From DAIMZI01 sp036734025 (GTDB lineage Bacteria; Pseudomonadota; Alphaproteobacteria; Rhizobiales; Rhodomicrobiaceae): a DNA stretch of 64,000 bases. The translations under genes were made by a program, and so were the position numbers. The stretch spans positions 49,085 through 113,084 of the forward strand of contig DAIMZI010000008.1 in the NCBI GenBank assembly GCA_036734025.1. The letters run 5' to 3'. This document shows, piece after piece, positions 32,520 to 39,999 of the stretch; the stretch's first letter is position 1, and each line of letters starts with the position of its first letter. The notes beneath the pieces were generated by a model that worked only from the letters and a program-made list of their open reading frames with translations, did not search any database and was not told where the DNA came from.

Positions 32520-32580
32520 GCCCGGTCTGCGCCGATGCTGCTCAGGATCGCTCCTGCCGCATCGCCGAATTCGACCGGGC
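32520..32580 (-). promoter_or_regulatory. Intercistronic hairpin between pufA and pufL
   Basis: Nested inverted repeats: GCCCGGTC (32520-32527) with GACCGGGC (32573-32580), an inner GATGC/GCATC pair, and an apical CAGGA-TCGC-TCCTG hairpin. In Rhodobacter a structure at this place slows 3' decay of the pufBA segment and gives excess LH1 over reaction centre. I infer the same role here. Confidence 0.65.
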
Positions 32581-32591
32581 AGACCTTCTGG

Positions 32592-32777
32592 CTATGCCAA
32601 GTCGTGCGGGAGAGTCACTTCCACAGAGTTGGAGGCCGCCCGTTGCGGTCCTTCGAGCCAGTTGAACCGATCCGTGCTGAGCAGGATGAAATGAATCAGG
32701 ATTGCCAGCACGAAAAGGAACGTGAAAAGCGCGACCAGCGTCCTGCGCGGGTCAAAGATAAGCCAAATGCGCCACAT
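32592..32777 (-). CDS. pufA: Light-harvesting LH1 alpha polypeptide
   Basis: 61-residue single-span antenna protein starting MWRIWLIFDPRRTL, with the bacteriochlorophyll-binding His in LAILIHFILLST and the LH1-type motif RFNWLEG. It has a hydrophilic C-terminal tail of about 18 residues. With PufB it forms the B875-type ring around the reaction centre. Begins 12 bases after pufB. Confidence 0.96.
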   Translation of the reverse strand: MWRIWLIFDPRRTLVALFTFLFVLAILIHFILLSTDRFNWLEGPQRAASNSVEVTLPHDLA

Positions 32778-32789
32778 GTCTTGTTCTCC

Positions 32790-33011
32790 TTAGCCGAAGT
32801 ATTGCGCAACGTAAGTCATCGCCAGCTTGGCGTCGTTGACGAGCGAAGTATAACCTTCAGGACCCGGCAACCACGGGCGCCACTGCCACACGAGGATGTG
32901 GGCTACAATGGCGATGACCGTAAAGATGATAAAGCTAGTCACGAAAATACCATGGAATTCCTTGGCTTCGCTTTCGCTTAATCCCGAAAGGCTGTGGTCT
33001 TTGTCTACCAT
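32790..33011 (-). CDS. pufB: Light-harvesting LH1 beta polypeptide
   Basis: 73-residue beta antenna protein. LSGLSESEAKEFH, a transmembrane span with the ligand His in IAIVAHILVW, and WRPWLPGPEGY identify it. I chose the ATG at 33011 because GAAGAGAG lies at ribosome-site distance; an in-frame GTG at 33038 would add nine residues. The chain continues about 23 residues beyond WLPG, longer than in Rhodobacter or R. rubrum. Confidence 0.94.
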   Translation of the reverse strand: MVDKDHSLSGLSESEAKEFHGIFVTSFIIFTVIAIVAHILVWQWRPWLPGPEGYTSLVNDAKLAMTYVAQYFG

Positions 33012-33085
33012 TAGACTATCTCTCTTCTTGTTAGACACTCAGTTTCAGGCCATATGCCGGCACAGACTGGGGTTGCGCCTGCTCA

Positions 33086-33325
33086 CTACTTCATGAAAGC
33101 AAACGGAATCAGTGTCTGAGCAGACGCTCTCGCTTCCGCGATCACCGATCTGCGGACACCAATCACCCCAGTGAAGCCGCCATTCCTCTGCCACGGCAGA
33201 ACGCGCGAGAGCGTCGCCGCGACGAGAAAGATGAAGAAACTCACCCAATAGAGAAGTCGGAACTCTCTGGCTTCGTGCTGCCATAAAGTCATTTGTGAAC
33301 GACTTGATTTAGATGCCTGGGCCAT
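33086..33325 (-). CDS. pufQ: PufQ-like protein
   Basis: 79-residue protein with one membrane helix (LLYWVSFFIFLVAATLSRVLPW) preceded by the PufQ-like HEAREFR. PufQ affects bacteriochlorophyll supply and antenna formation in Rhodobacter, by a mechanism not settled. Its place, between bchZ and pufB, and its size match pufQ. The ATG has a GGAGG site. Sequence conservation in this family is low, so position carries much of the weight. Confidence 0.82.
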   Translation of the reverse strand: MAQASKSSRSQMTLWQHEAREFRLLYWVSFFIFLVAATLSRVLPWQRNGGFTGVIGVRRSVIAEARASAQTLIPFAFMK

Positions 33326-33506
33326 TACCGATCCTCCCTTGGGACAGCTCCGCCTGCTTCAATGTGGCAAACCCGCAATCGAACTTGCCGGGACCGCGCG
33401 CCGCGCGACAGACGTGGCAACGGTCCTTTTCTTTCCGCAGCGAGCCCAAATCCTGCTGGATCGGGCCGATGCGAAAAGCCTGCTGAGGAGACATTGGCGA
33501 AATGGA

Positions 33507-34964
33507 TCATGCCGCCTGCCCCCCCTTGATCTTCATCAGCGAACTGGCGACGCGATCGGCCGTGACACGGTCCTCGTTCGCCATTTGTGCATCTCTCTCG
33601 GCCTGATCACGCAACCGCTTCGCCGCGGAAATGCGGATCAGGAAGGGCTCGCGCTCGACATACTCATCGAGCAGCCGCTGGGCGTCTTCGTCCCATGGCC
33701 GAGAGCCGACGCGCTCCAGCCGGGCCGGCGTGGCCTGGACGCGGTCCAGTTCCGTGCCGAGCGGCAGGATATGGAACAGCGCGTCGAACAGCGCGTTGCA
33801 TACCTCCTGCACAAGGTAGGTTGCGCCCGCATAGCCCATGAACGGCGTGCCGGTATGGCGGCGGATTATCGCACCGGGGAAGGACGCCGGGAAATACATC
33901 GCCCGCGCGCCGATTTCGGAAAGGTACATGCGCTCGTTGTAAGAGCCGAACATGATGAGCGGCGTCTTTTCGCGAATGGCCTGGCGCACGGCCGCATTGT
34001 CCGGCTTGGCGCCTGCGCTGCGAGAGAACGCAAAGGTGCAGGGCAGCCCCATATCGTGTTCAAGGAAGTGACGCACGCCGCGCGCATAGGTCTCGTTCGC
34101 GACTATGGCGAAGCTGGCCGTACCGAAGAAATCCTGCGTGACCGAACGCCACAGATCCCACAGCGGCTTGATCGTGGTGTGCTTTTCGCGCTCGATGAAG
34201 GGCTCGGGGTCAAGGTCCAGCAGCTCGCCCAGCGTGCGCAGGAACTGTGTCGTCGATTGCAGCCCGATCGGCGCCTGCAGGTAGGGCCGCTCCAGGGTCT
34301 CGCAAAGCTGGCGGCCGAATTCGCGGTACATGCAGACATTGACGTCGGCCTGCGCCAGGTTCGGCACGTCTTCGAGGTGGCTCGTCAGCGGAAAGACCAT
34401 GTTGATCTCCGCGCCGATGCCCTCGACCAGACGCCTTATCTCGGCCAGATCGGAGGGCATGTTGAAGGTGCCATAGATCGGACCGATGATGTTGACGCGG
34501 GGCTTGTCGCCGTCCTTGCGCGGGCGCCGCTTGGGCATCTTCTTGGGGCCGAACTCGGTCCACAGCCATTTCATGGCGCGGTCGGCGCTCTCCCATTGAT
34601 CCTCGTCGATCGTGCGGGGCAAGAAGCGCTTGATGCTGGTGCCTGCCGGGGTCACGCCGCCACCGATCATCTCGGCGATGGAGCCGGTGACCACGACCGA
34701 GGGCTGATCCTTGTCGAGGCTGCTCCAGGCCCGCTTCATCGAGCCTTCGGTGCCCTCGCGGCCCAGCTCTTCCTCGGCCAGTCCGGTGACGACGATGGGT
34801 AATTCATGCGGCGGCAGCGCGTCGGTGTAATGCAGCACCGAGGTGACCGGCAGATTTTCGCAGCCGACCGGTCCGTCGATGATCACCTGCAGGCCCTTGA
34901 TCGCCGTGAACACGTAGACCGAGCCCCAATATCCGCCTGCGCGGTCGTGATCTAGGATCAGCAT
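33507..34964 (-). CDS. bchZ: Chlorophyllide a reductase subunit Z
   Basis: 485-residue catalytic subunit (nitrogenase NifK-like) of chlorophyllide a oxidoreductase, which reduces the C7-C8 bond on the way to bacteriochlorophyll. N-terminal MLILDHDRAGGYWGSVYVFTAIKGLQVIIDGPVGCENLP carries a cluster cysteine. The C-terminal region contains the BchZ-specific helix-rich extension. Its ATG lies four bases before the bchY stop, giving a tight overlap. pufQ follows 181 bases later. Confidence 0.96.
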   Translation of the reverse strand: MLILDHDRAGGYWGSVYVFTAIKGLQVIIDGPVGCENLPVTSVLHYTDALPPHELPIVVTGLAEEELGREGTEGSMKRAWSSLDKDQPSVVVTGSIAEMIGGGVTPAGTSIKRFLPRTIDEDQWESADRAMKWLWTEFGPKKMPKRRPRKDGDKPRVNIIGPIYGTFNMPSDLAEIRRLVEGIGAEINMVFPLTSHLEDVPNLAQADVNVCMYREFGRQLCETLERPYLQAPIGLQSTTQFLRTLGELLDLDPEPFIEREKHTTIKPLWDLWRSVTQDFFGTASFAIVANETYARGVRHFLEHDMGLPCTFAFSRSAGAKPDNAAVRQAIREKTPLIMFGSYNERMYLSEIGARAMYFPASFPGAIIRRHTGTPFMGYAGATYLVQEVCNALFDALFHILPLGTELDRVQATPARLERVGSRPWDEDAQRLLDEYVEREPFLIRISAAKRLRDQAERDAQMANEDRVTADRVASSLMKIKGGQAA

Positions 34965-36577
34965 CCGACCGCCTCCTGATCCTTGGCGGCCTTGGCCAGA
35001 CGGCGGGCAAAGCGCGCCTTGAATTCGGGGTGATCCCGAGGCGTGTCTTCCCAGACGCCGGAGGCATGACCTTCGCCGACGCCAGCGAAGAACGCCTTCA
35101 TGTCGTCGAACCGGTGCTTGTTGGCAATCGCCGTATTCACCAGGCTTGCCAGCGAGCCGCAGCCGGCCGGCCCCATCAGCGGCCGGGCCGAGATGAGGTT
35201 GGTGAAATACAGCCCCGGAATGGCCAATTCCTTGGCCTTTTGCACCACGGGCGTCGTCCCGATGGCCAGGTCGGGCTCAAATTCGAGCATCGCGGCCACG
35301 TCCTGTTCCAGCGACGCACGGAACTGGACGCGCACGCCCTTCGCCTCAAGCCATTCGCGATCAGGGTCGGACCATTTCGTCTTCGGACAGGCCGAGCCGA
35401 CATAGCGCACATCGGCGCCGCTCTCGACCAGTAGGCGCGCCACCAGCAATTCGGAGCCTTCATAGCCCGAGATGGTGATGCGGCCATTGATACTTGCGTT
35501 CTCAAGCGCAGCGCGGATGGCCGGAAGCGCGGCGTTCTTGGCGGCGTCAAGCTTTTGTGCGCTGATGCCGTGAGCGTCCGCGATCGCTTCAAGCCAGGCC
35601 GCGGTGCCATCATGGCCGACCGGTGCTGACCCGACCACCTTGCGGCCGGCGCGCTCGAACTGGCGGATGGAGGCGGTATAGAATGGATGGATCGCGGCGG
35701 CCACGGCACAATCAAGAGCGGCGTACAGCTCGCGCCACTCGCGCGTGGGCACGACCGGTCCGGCAGCCAGACCGAGCGGCTCCAGAAGCTGACCGATGCT
35801 TATCGGGTCGGCCGGGAACATTTCGCCGATCAGCGTCACCGTCGGAACTCCGCGCGCGGCGCCGTCCATCGGCAGGACCGGCCCCCGTTCCGCCTCGGCG
35901 CGCGCATAGGCCAGCATGGCGCCCGCGAGCACATCCTTGGCCTCGGCATGGGTCGGCACGCCGAAACCCGGCACGTCGATGCCGATGATCCGCACACCAT
36001 TGATTTCCTTGGGCAGAAGCTGAAGCGGAACGCCGGAGGCCGTGGGCACGCACAGGTTGGTCACAACCACGGCGTCATAATTTTCCGGGTCGGCAAGCTG
36101 AAACACGGCTTCGCGGACATCTTCGAACAGCTTGCCCGTGACGAGCGTCTCGGAATTGAACGGCACATAGCCGACCGTACGCCGGGCGCCATAAAAATGG
36201 GACGTGAAGGTCAGCCCATAGACGCAACAAGCCGAGCCGCACAGCACGGTCGCGGTGCGCCGCATCCGCAGGCCAACGCGCAGCGATCCGAACGCCGGGC
36301 ACATGCTCTGCGGCTTGTCGTGGGGGCCTACCGGATAATCCTTGGCGTAGCGATTGAGCGTTTCGCTCTTGCCCGCGGCTTCAGCGGCGCGGCGCATCTC
36401 GTCGGCACCAGCATGACAGCTCGCGCCATCGCCCTGGGCCGGCAGCGCCTGCACAGATGAGGACGCAGGCAGAGCCGTTTCGGCCGAGGCGGCATCGCTG
36501 GCCACGGGAGTGGCGCCGGCATCGTCATAAACGACTTCGCCCGTGCCTTTGCCATCAATGTGGGGCCTGTCCGTCAT
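34958..36577 (-). CDS. bchY: Chlorophyllide a reductase subunit Y
   Basis: 539-residue NifD-like catalytic subunit paired with BchZ. Cluster cysteines occur in SMCPAFGSLRVGLRMRRT and the following VLCGSACCVYGLTFTSHFYG. The N-terminal 70 residues are acidic and Ala-rich and poorly conserved. The ATG at 36577 has a GAGGGCGAG site; the frame is open back to 36592, overlapping bchX. Confidence 0.96.
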   Translation of the reverse strand: MTDRPHIDGKGTGEVVYDDAGATPVASDAASAETALPASSSVQALPAQGDGASCHAGADEMRRAAEAAGKSETLNRYAKDYPVGPHDKPQSMCPAFGSLRVGLRMRRTATVLCGSACCVYGLTFTSHFYGARRTVGYVPFNSETLVTGKLFEDVREAVFQLADPENYDAVVVTNLCVPTASGVPLQLLPKEINGVRIIGIDVPGFGVPTHAEAKDVLAGAMLAYARAEAERGPVLPMDGAARGVPTVTLIGEMFPADPISIGQLLEPLGLAAGPVVPTREWRELYAALDCAVAAAIHPFYTASIRQFERAGRKVVGSAPVGHDGTAAWLEAIADAHGISAQKLDAAKNAALPAIRAALENASINGRITISGYEGSELLVARLLVESGADVRYVGSACPKTKWSDPDREWLEAKGVRVQFRASLEQDVAAMLEFEPDLAIGTTPVVQKAKELAIPGLYFTNLISARPLMGPAGCGSLASLVNTAIANKHRFDDMKAFFAGVGEGHASGVWEDTPRDHPEFKARFARRLAKAAKDQEAVGC

Positions 36578-36588
36578 CACGCTCGCCC

Positions 36589-37626
36589 TCAAACCGTATC
36601 GTAAACGACTTCGAGGGACGGTATCGGCTCATAGTTCTTGCCGCACATATCCTCGAAGGTCGCCGACTGGAGGACGAAATCGCCGCCCACGTCTTTGCTC
36701 TTGAACAGGCTCAGCAGCCCGTCATGGGTCAGCGGCTCAGGATGAACAGGGGGCGCTTCGCCGACGTTGGTCGCCAGATCCTCGAACATCGACGCCCACT
36801 CGGTCCCGGGCCGCCCGATGATCTCGTAATTCGCGCTCTTGCGGCGGATGTCATCATGCGCCGGAATGGCCGACAGCACGGGAATTCCGACGGCATCTGC
36901 AAAGGCGGCGGCCTCGCCGGTGCCGTCATCCTTGTTGATGACCATTCCGGCCACGCCGACATTGCCGCCCAGCTTGCGGAAATATTCCACCGCCGAGCAC
37001 ACATTGTTGGCCACATAAAGCGATTGCAGGTCGTTCGAGCCGACGACGATCACCTTCTGGCACATGTCGCGCGCGATCGGCAGGCCGAAGCCCCCGCACA
37101 CCACGTCACCGAGGAAATCGAGCAGCACATAGTCGAAATCCCAATCGTGAAAGCCGAGCTTCTCCAGCAGTTCGAAGCCGTGGATGATGCCGCGTCCGCC
37201 GCACCCGCGCCCGACCTCAGGTCCGCCAAGCTCCATGGCGAACACGCCGTCGCGCTTGAAGCAGACATCGCCGATGGCGACGTCTTCGCCGGCCAGCTTC
37301 TTCTTCGTGGAGGTCTCGATGATGGTCGGGCAACTGCGCCCGCCGAACAGCAGCGAAGTCGTGTCCGATTTCGGATCGCAGCCGATGAGCAGCACGCGCT
37401 TGCCCTGCTGCGCCATCATGTAGGACAGGTTGGACAGGGTGAAGCTCTTGCCGATGCCGCCCTTGCCATAGATCGCGATGATCTGCGTCTCTTTCGTCGG
37501 TGCTTCGGTGGCTACGGGGTCCGGGTCAACCGCGGCTTCCGCGCGCAACTGGTCGCGCATGGCCTCGATCGAGCTTCCTGCACTATCCGAAGCTCCGTTC
37601 TTCAGGGCGCCGTTGGTGATACTCAT
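36589..37626 (-). CDS. bchX: Chlorophyllide a reductase iron protein
   Basis: 345-residue NifH/BchL-type ATPase that donates electrons to BchYZ. Walker A is IYGKGGIGKSFTLSN; the [4Fe-4S] cysteines lie in GCGGRGIIHGFE and VVCGGFGLPIARD. The ATG at 37626 follows GAGAGGAC and overlaps the bchC stop by four bases. It is longer at the N-terminus than BchL, as is usual for BchX. Confidence 0.96.
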   Translation of the reverse strand: MSITNGALKNGASDSAGSSIEAMRDQLRAEAAVDPDPVATEAPTKETQIIAIYGKGGIGKSFTLSNLSYMMAQQGKRVLLIGCDPKSDTTSLLFGGRSCPTIIETSTKKKLAGEDVAIGDVCFKRDGVFAMELGGPEVGRGCGGRGIIHGFELLEKLGFHDWDFDYVLLDFLGDVVCGGFGLPIARDMCQKVIVVGSNDLQSLYVANNVCSAVEYFRKLGGNVGVAGMVINKDDGTGEAAAFADAVGIPVLSAIPAHDDIRRKSANYEIIGRPGTEWASMFEDLATNVGEAPPVHPEPLTHDGLLSLFKSKDVGGDFVLQSATFEDMCGKNYEPIPSLEVVYDTV

Positions 37627-38576
37627 GAGCGTCCTCTCCAATCCAATATCATCTTGAGGCAGGCCGGATCGTTGAACGCCGTACGATAGGCATCCAGCGC
37701 ACGACCGGCGTCCTGCCGGTGTGAGATCAGGCCCGCAAGGGAAAGCTGCCCCGCGCCGATCAGATCGACGACGGCAGCCAGATCAGGCGCCTTCCATTCC
37801 GCGGCGACGCGAAAGCGCGCCTCGCGCATGAAGGCGGGCGGAAACGAGAAGCTCAGCGGCTCGCTGTAAAAGCCAGCAAGGACGATCTCGCCGCATGGCG
37901 CCAGGCGCATGACGAGCGTGTCCAGAATGCCGGCATCGCCGCTGACATCGTAAATCGTTGCATAGTCACGGCGCACATCAGTCTCGGCGTCGGTGACCAC
38001 ATAGCCCTGCGCGCCGTCGGCGCGGATCGGGTTATTCTCCCAAACCGTAGGCGGCTCGGTGCCAAGCTTGGTTGACAGGCGCGCCAGCAGACGGCCGAGC
38101 ACACCGTGCCCGACGATCAGCACAGGCCCGTCGCCACCCTGCCCGGCGATCGCATGATATGCCGTAGCGGCCAGCGCCAGCAGTACGCCCTGCTCGCCCA
38201 ACTCATCAGGCACCGGCGCCACCCGGTCCCCGGGAACGACGAGCCGAGAGGCCGCGCCACCGAAAAGGCCGCGCACCTCGCCGAAGCAGCGCGCGCCGGG
38301 CACGAAGACCCGCTCGCCCACGACCCGGCCCGAGGCGGGCCCCGCCGCCGTGACACGGCCAACTGACTCATATCCGGGAACAAGGGGATAGCCCATGCCC
38401 GGGAAATGCGGCATGCGGCCCGACCAGAGCAGCTTTTCGGTGCCAGTGCTGATGCCGCTCCAATCGATATCGACCACCACATCCGCCTCGCCAAGCGGCG
38501 GCAGAACCAGCTCGCTGAGGACGATCCTTTCGGGCGCCTCCAATATTACGGCTGTGGTGTTCAAGGTGGGCGTCAT
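37623..38576 (-). CDS. bchC: 3-hydroxyethyl bacteriochlorophyllide a dehydrogenase
   Basis: 317-residue MDR-family oxidoreductase that oxidises the C3 hydroxyethyl group to acetyl. Recognisable blocks are VDIDWSGISTGTEKLLWSGRMPHFPGMGYPLVPGYESVG and the nucleotide-binding ILIVGHGVLGRLLARL-like segment. I prefer the ATG at 38576 (AGGGAAG just upstream, family length) to one at 38618, which would sit only three bases from a PpsR-type site. First gene of the bchCXYZ-puf superoperon. Confidence 0.94.
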   Translation of the reverse strand: MTPTLNTTAVILEAPERIVLSELVLPPLGEADVVVDIDWSGISTGTEKLLWSGRMPHFPGMGYPLVPGYESVGRVTAAGPASGRVVGERVFVPGARCFGEVRGLFGGAASRLVVPGDRVAPVPDELGEQGVLLALAATAYHAIAGQGGDGPVLIVGHGVLGRLLARLSTKLGTEPPTVWENNPIRADGAQGYVVTDAETDVRRDYATIYDVSGDAGILDTLVMRLAPCGEIVLAGFYSEPLSFSFPPAFMREARFRVAAEWKAPDLAAVVDLIGAGQLSLAGLISHRQDAGRALDAYRTAFNDPACLKMILDWRGRS

Positions 38577-38620
38577 CTTCCCTGCGCCTGCTTGTGCGGC
38601 TTGTTTCAGTCGATCCATGC

Positions 38621-38664
38621 TGTAAGTCTAAATTGACTGATCCAATTGTCAAGTTTGTTTTACA
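38621..38664 (-). promoter_or_regulatory. Tandem PpsR/CrtJ-type operators upstream of bchC
   Basis: A perfect TGT-N12-ACA palindrome lies at 38647-38664 and a near match TGT-N12-ACT at 38621-38638, separated by exactly eight bases, the spacing known for cooperative CrtJ/PpsR binding. They lie just upstream of the chosen bchC start, between it and the crtF stop. Confidence 0.72.
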
Positions 38665-38668
38665 GCTG

Positions 38669-39862
38669 TCAGGGCCTTCGCGCGGTCATCACCTGGGTCA
38701 GCATGGGACGCCGCGTACGCCGCAGCTTCACCGCGCCAAAGCCAGCCGAGGAAAGCAGCCGCGCGATGTGATCGGGCGTGCGCGGGCGACCCCGCCCCAT
38801 GGCCATCAGGTAGAAGCCGAAATAGGCATCGCTGATTGTCTCGGCGCCCCTGACCCCCGACATGGTCTCGGCCAGCAGCAGCACGCCGCCTTCAGGCAGC
38901 GCAGCATGAACATTGCGCAGGATCTCGAGCACGCGCGCGTCGTCATGGTCGAGGATCACCCGAACGAGAGAAATGATATCGGCCCCGCGCGGCAGCGCAT
39001 CGCGGCAGAAATCGCCCGAATGCAGGCTCAGCCGCGCGCCAAGATCATCAGCACGCAGCCGCTGTCCGGCCTGCTCGACAACGCGGGGGAGATCAAACAG
39101 CATGACACGCAGTTCGGGCCAGCGCCGGGCCGCAGTCGCGACGAACGTCCCGTCGCCACCGCCCACATCAAGCAGGCACGTGTAAGGCCGAAGCGACACC
39201 GCATCGAGGATGTCGTGCGCGATCAGCCCCTGGGACGCGGACATCAACTCGGTATAAGCGCGCACCTCATCATCCGTCAGCGCAGCCGGTTCGGCGTCCT
39301 CGGCATATGGCCAGTAGCGCGACAGTTCGGTGCGCCCGCCCTGGCCGCGCAGCAGCGCAACCGGATCATTGAGATCGGCATACAGATGCGTGTGATGCTC
39401 GATCATGGCGCTTATGCCCGGATTGCCGCGCAAGGCCGCGCCCTGCATCCCAAGGCCGAAGCGGCCGCCCGATCGCCGCTCGCTGAGGCCGAGCGCAGTC
39501 GTCGCGGCCAGCAGGCGCGCCGTGGCGTCCTCGCTCAGACCCATGCGCGGCGCCAGTTCGGCGATGGTGAGACTGTCCCCGGACAGATGATCAAGAAGCC
39601 CCAGGCGAACCGCGGCCAGCAGGATCTGCGAATAGACGAAGCCCGCGCACAGGTCGAACAGCGCATGCGCCCGCGCCCGCGCGATCGGCCTGGTGAGTAT
39701 GAAGGCTGACGCCCAGCGCTGAAACGCCGGGCTGGAAACCAGCCGGTTGCGCCATGCGTAAAGCCTGTCGAGCAAGGTCATTCGCGCGCCTGCGCGCGCG
39801 GCAGGGCTGCGAGTTCCGGCCGTGTCGTGCCTGCTGCGTGTGTCCGCCATGTCGCTCGCCAT
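38669..39862 (-). CDS. crtF: Demethylspheroidene O-methyltransferase
   Basis: About 397-residue SAM-dependent methyltransferase that methylates the C1 hydroxyl of acyclic carotenoids. The family start WRNRLVSSPAFQRWASAFILTRPIARARAHALFDLCAGFVYSQ, the SAM motif LLDVGGGDGTFVA and the catalytic-region HDDARVLEILRN are present. The exact start is uncertain: ATGs at 39862, 39850 and 39781 are possible. The first two leave the PpsR sites outside the coding region. Divergent from crtD. Confidence 0.92.
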   Translation of the reverse strand: MASDMADTRSRHDTAGTRSPAARAGARMTLLDRLYAWRNRLVSSPAFQRWASAFILTRPIARARAHALFDLCAGFVYSQILLAAVRLGLLDHLSGDSLTIAELAPRMGLSEDATARLLAATTALGLSERRSGGRFGLGMQGAALRGNPGISAMIEHHTHLYADLNDPVALLRGQGGRTELSRYWPYAEDAEPAALTDDEVRAYTELMSASQGLIAHDILDAVSLRPYTCLLDVGGGDGTFVATAARRWPELRVMLFDLPRVVEQAGQRLRADDLGARLSLHSGDFCRDALPRGADIISLVRVILDHDDARVLEILRNVHAALPEGGVLLLAETMSGVRGAETISDAYFGFYLMAMGRGRPRTPDHIARLLSSAGFGAVKLRRTRRPMLTQVMTARRP

Positions 39863-39915
39863 CCGGTCATCGAGCCGAACTCGGTGTTGTCCGCCCAGAT
39901 GAACTAACATATAAA

Positions 39916-39959
39916 TGTCAGTTGAACTTGTCACATGATATTGTCAGAAAAGTTTGACA
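39916..39959. promoter_or_regulatory. Tandem PpsR/CrtJ-type operators between crtF and crtD
   Basis: Perfect TGT-N12-ACA at 39942-39959 and near match TGT-N12-TCA at 39916-39933, again eight bases apart. Placed in the divergent crtF/crtD promoter region, they could repress both directions under oxygen. Confidence 0.72.
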
Positions 39960-39999
39960 CACCCGCATCCATGCTAACCGATATCGAGTTGGGTACGTC

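Noticed and set aside
33339..34802. 487-codon plus-strand open frame opposite bchZ
   Set aside because: Antisense shadow; bchZ motifs are unambiguous.
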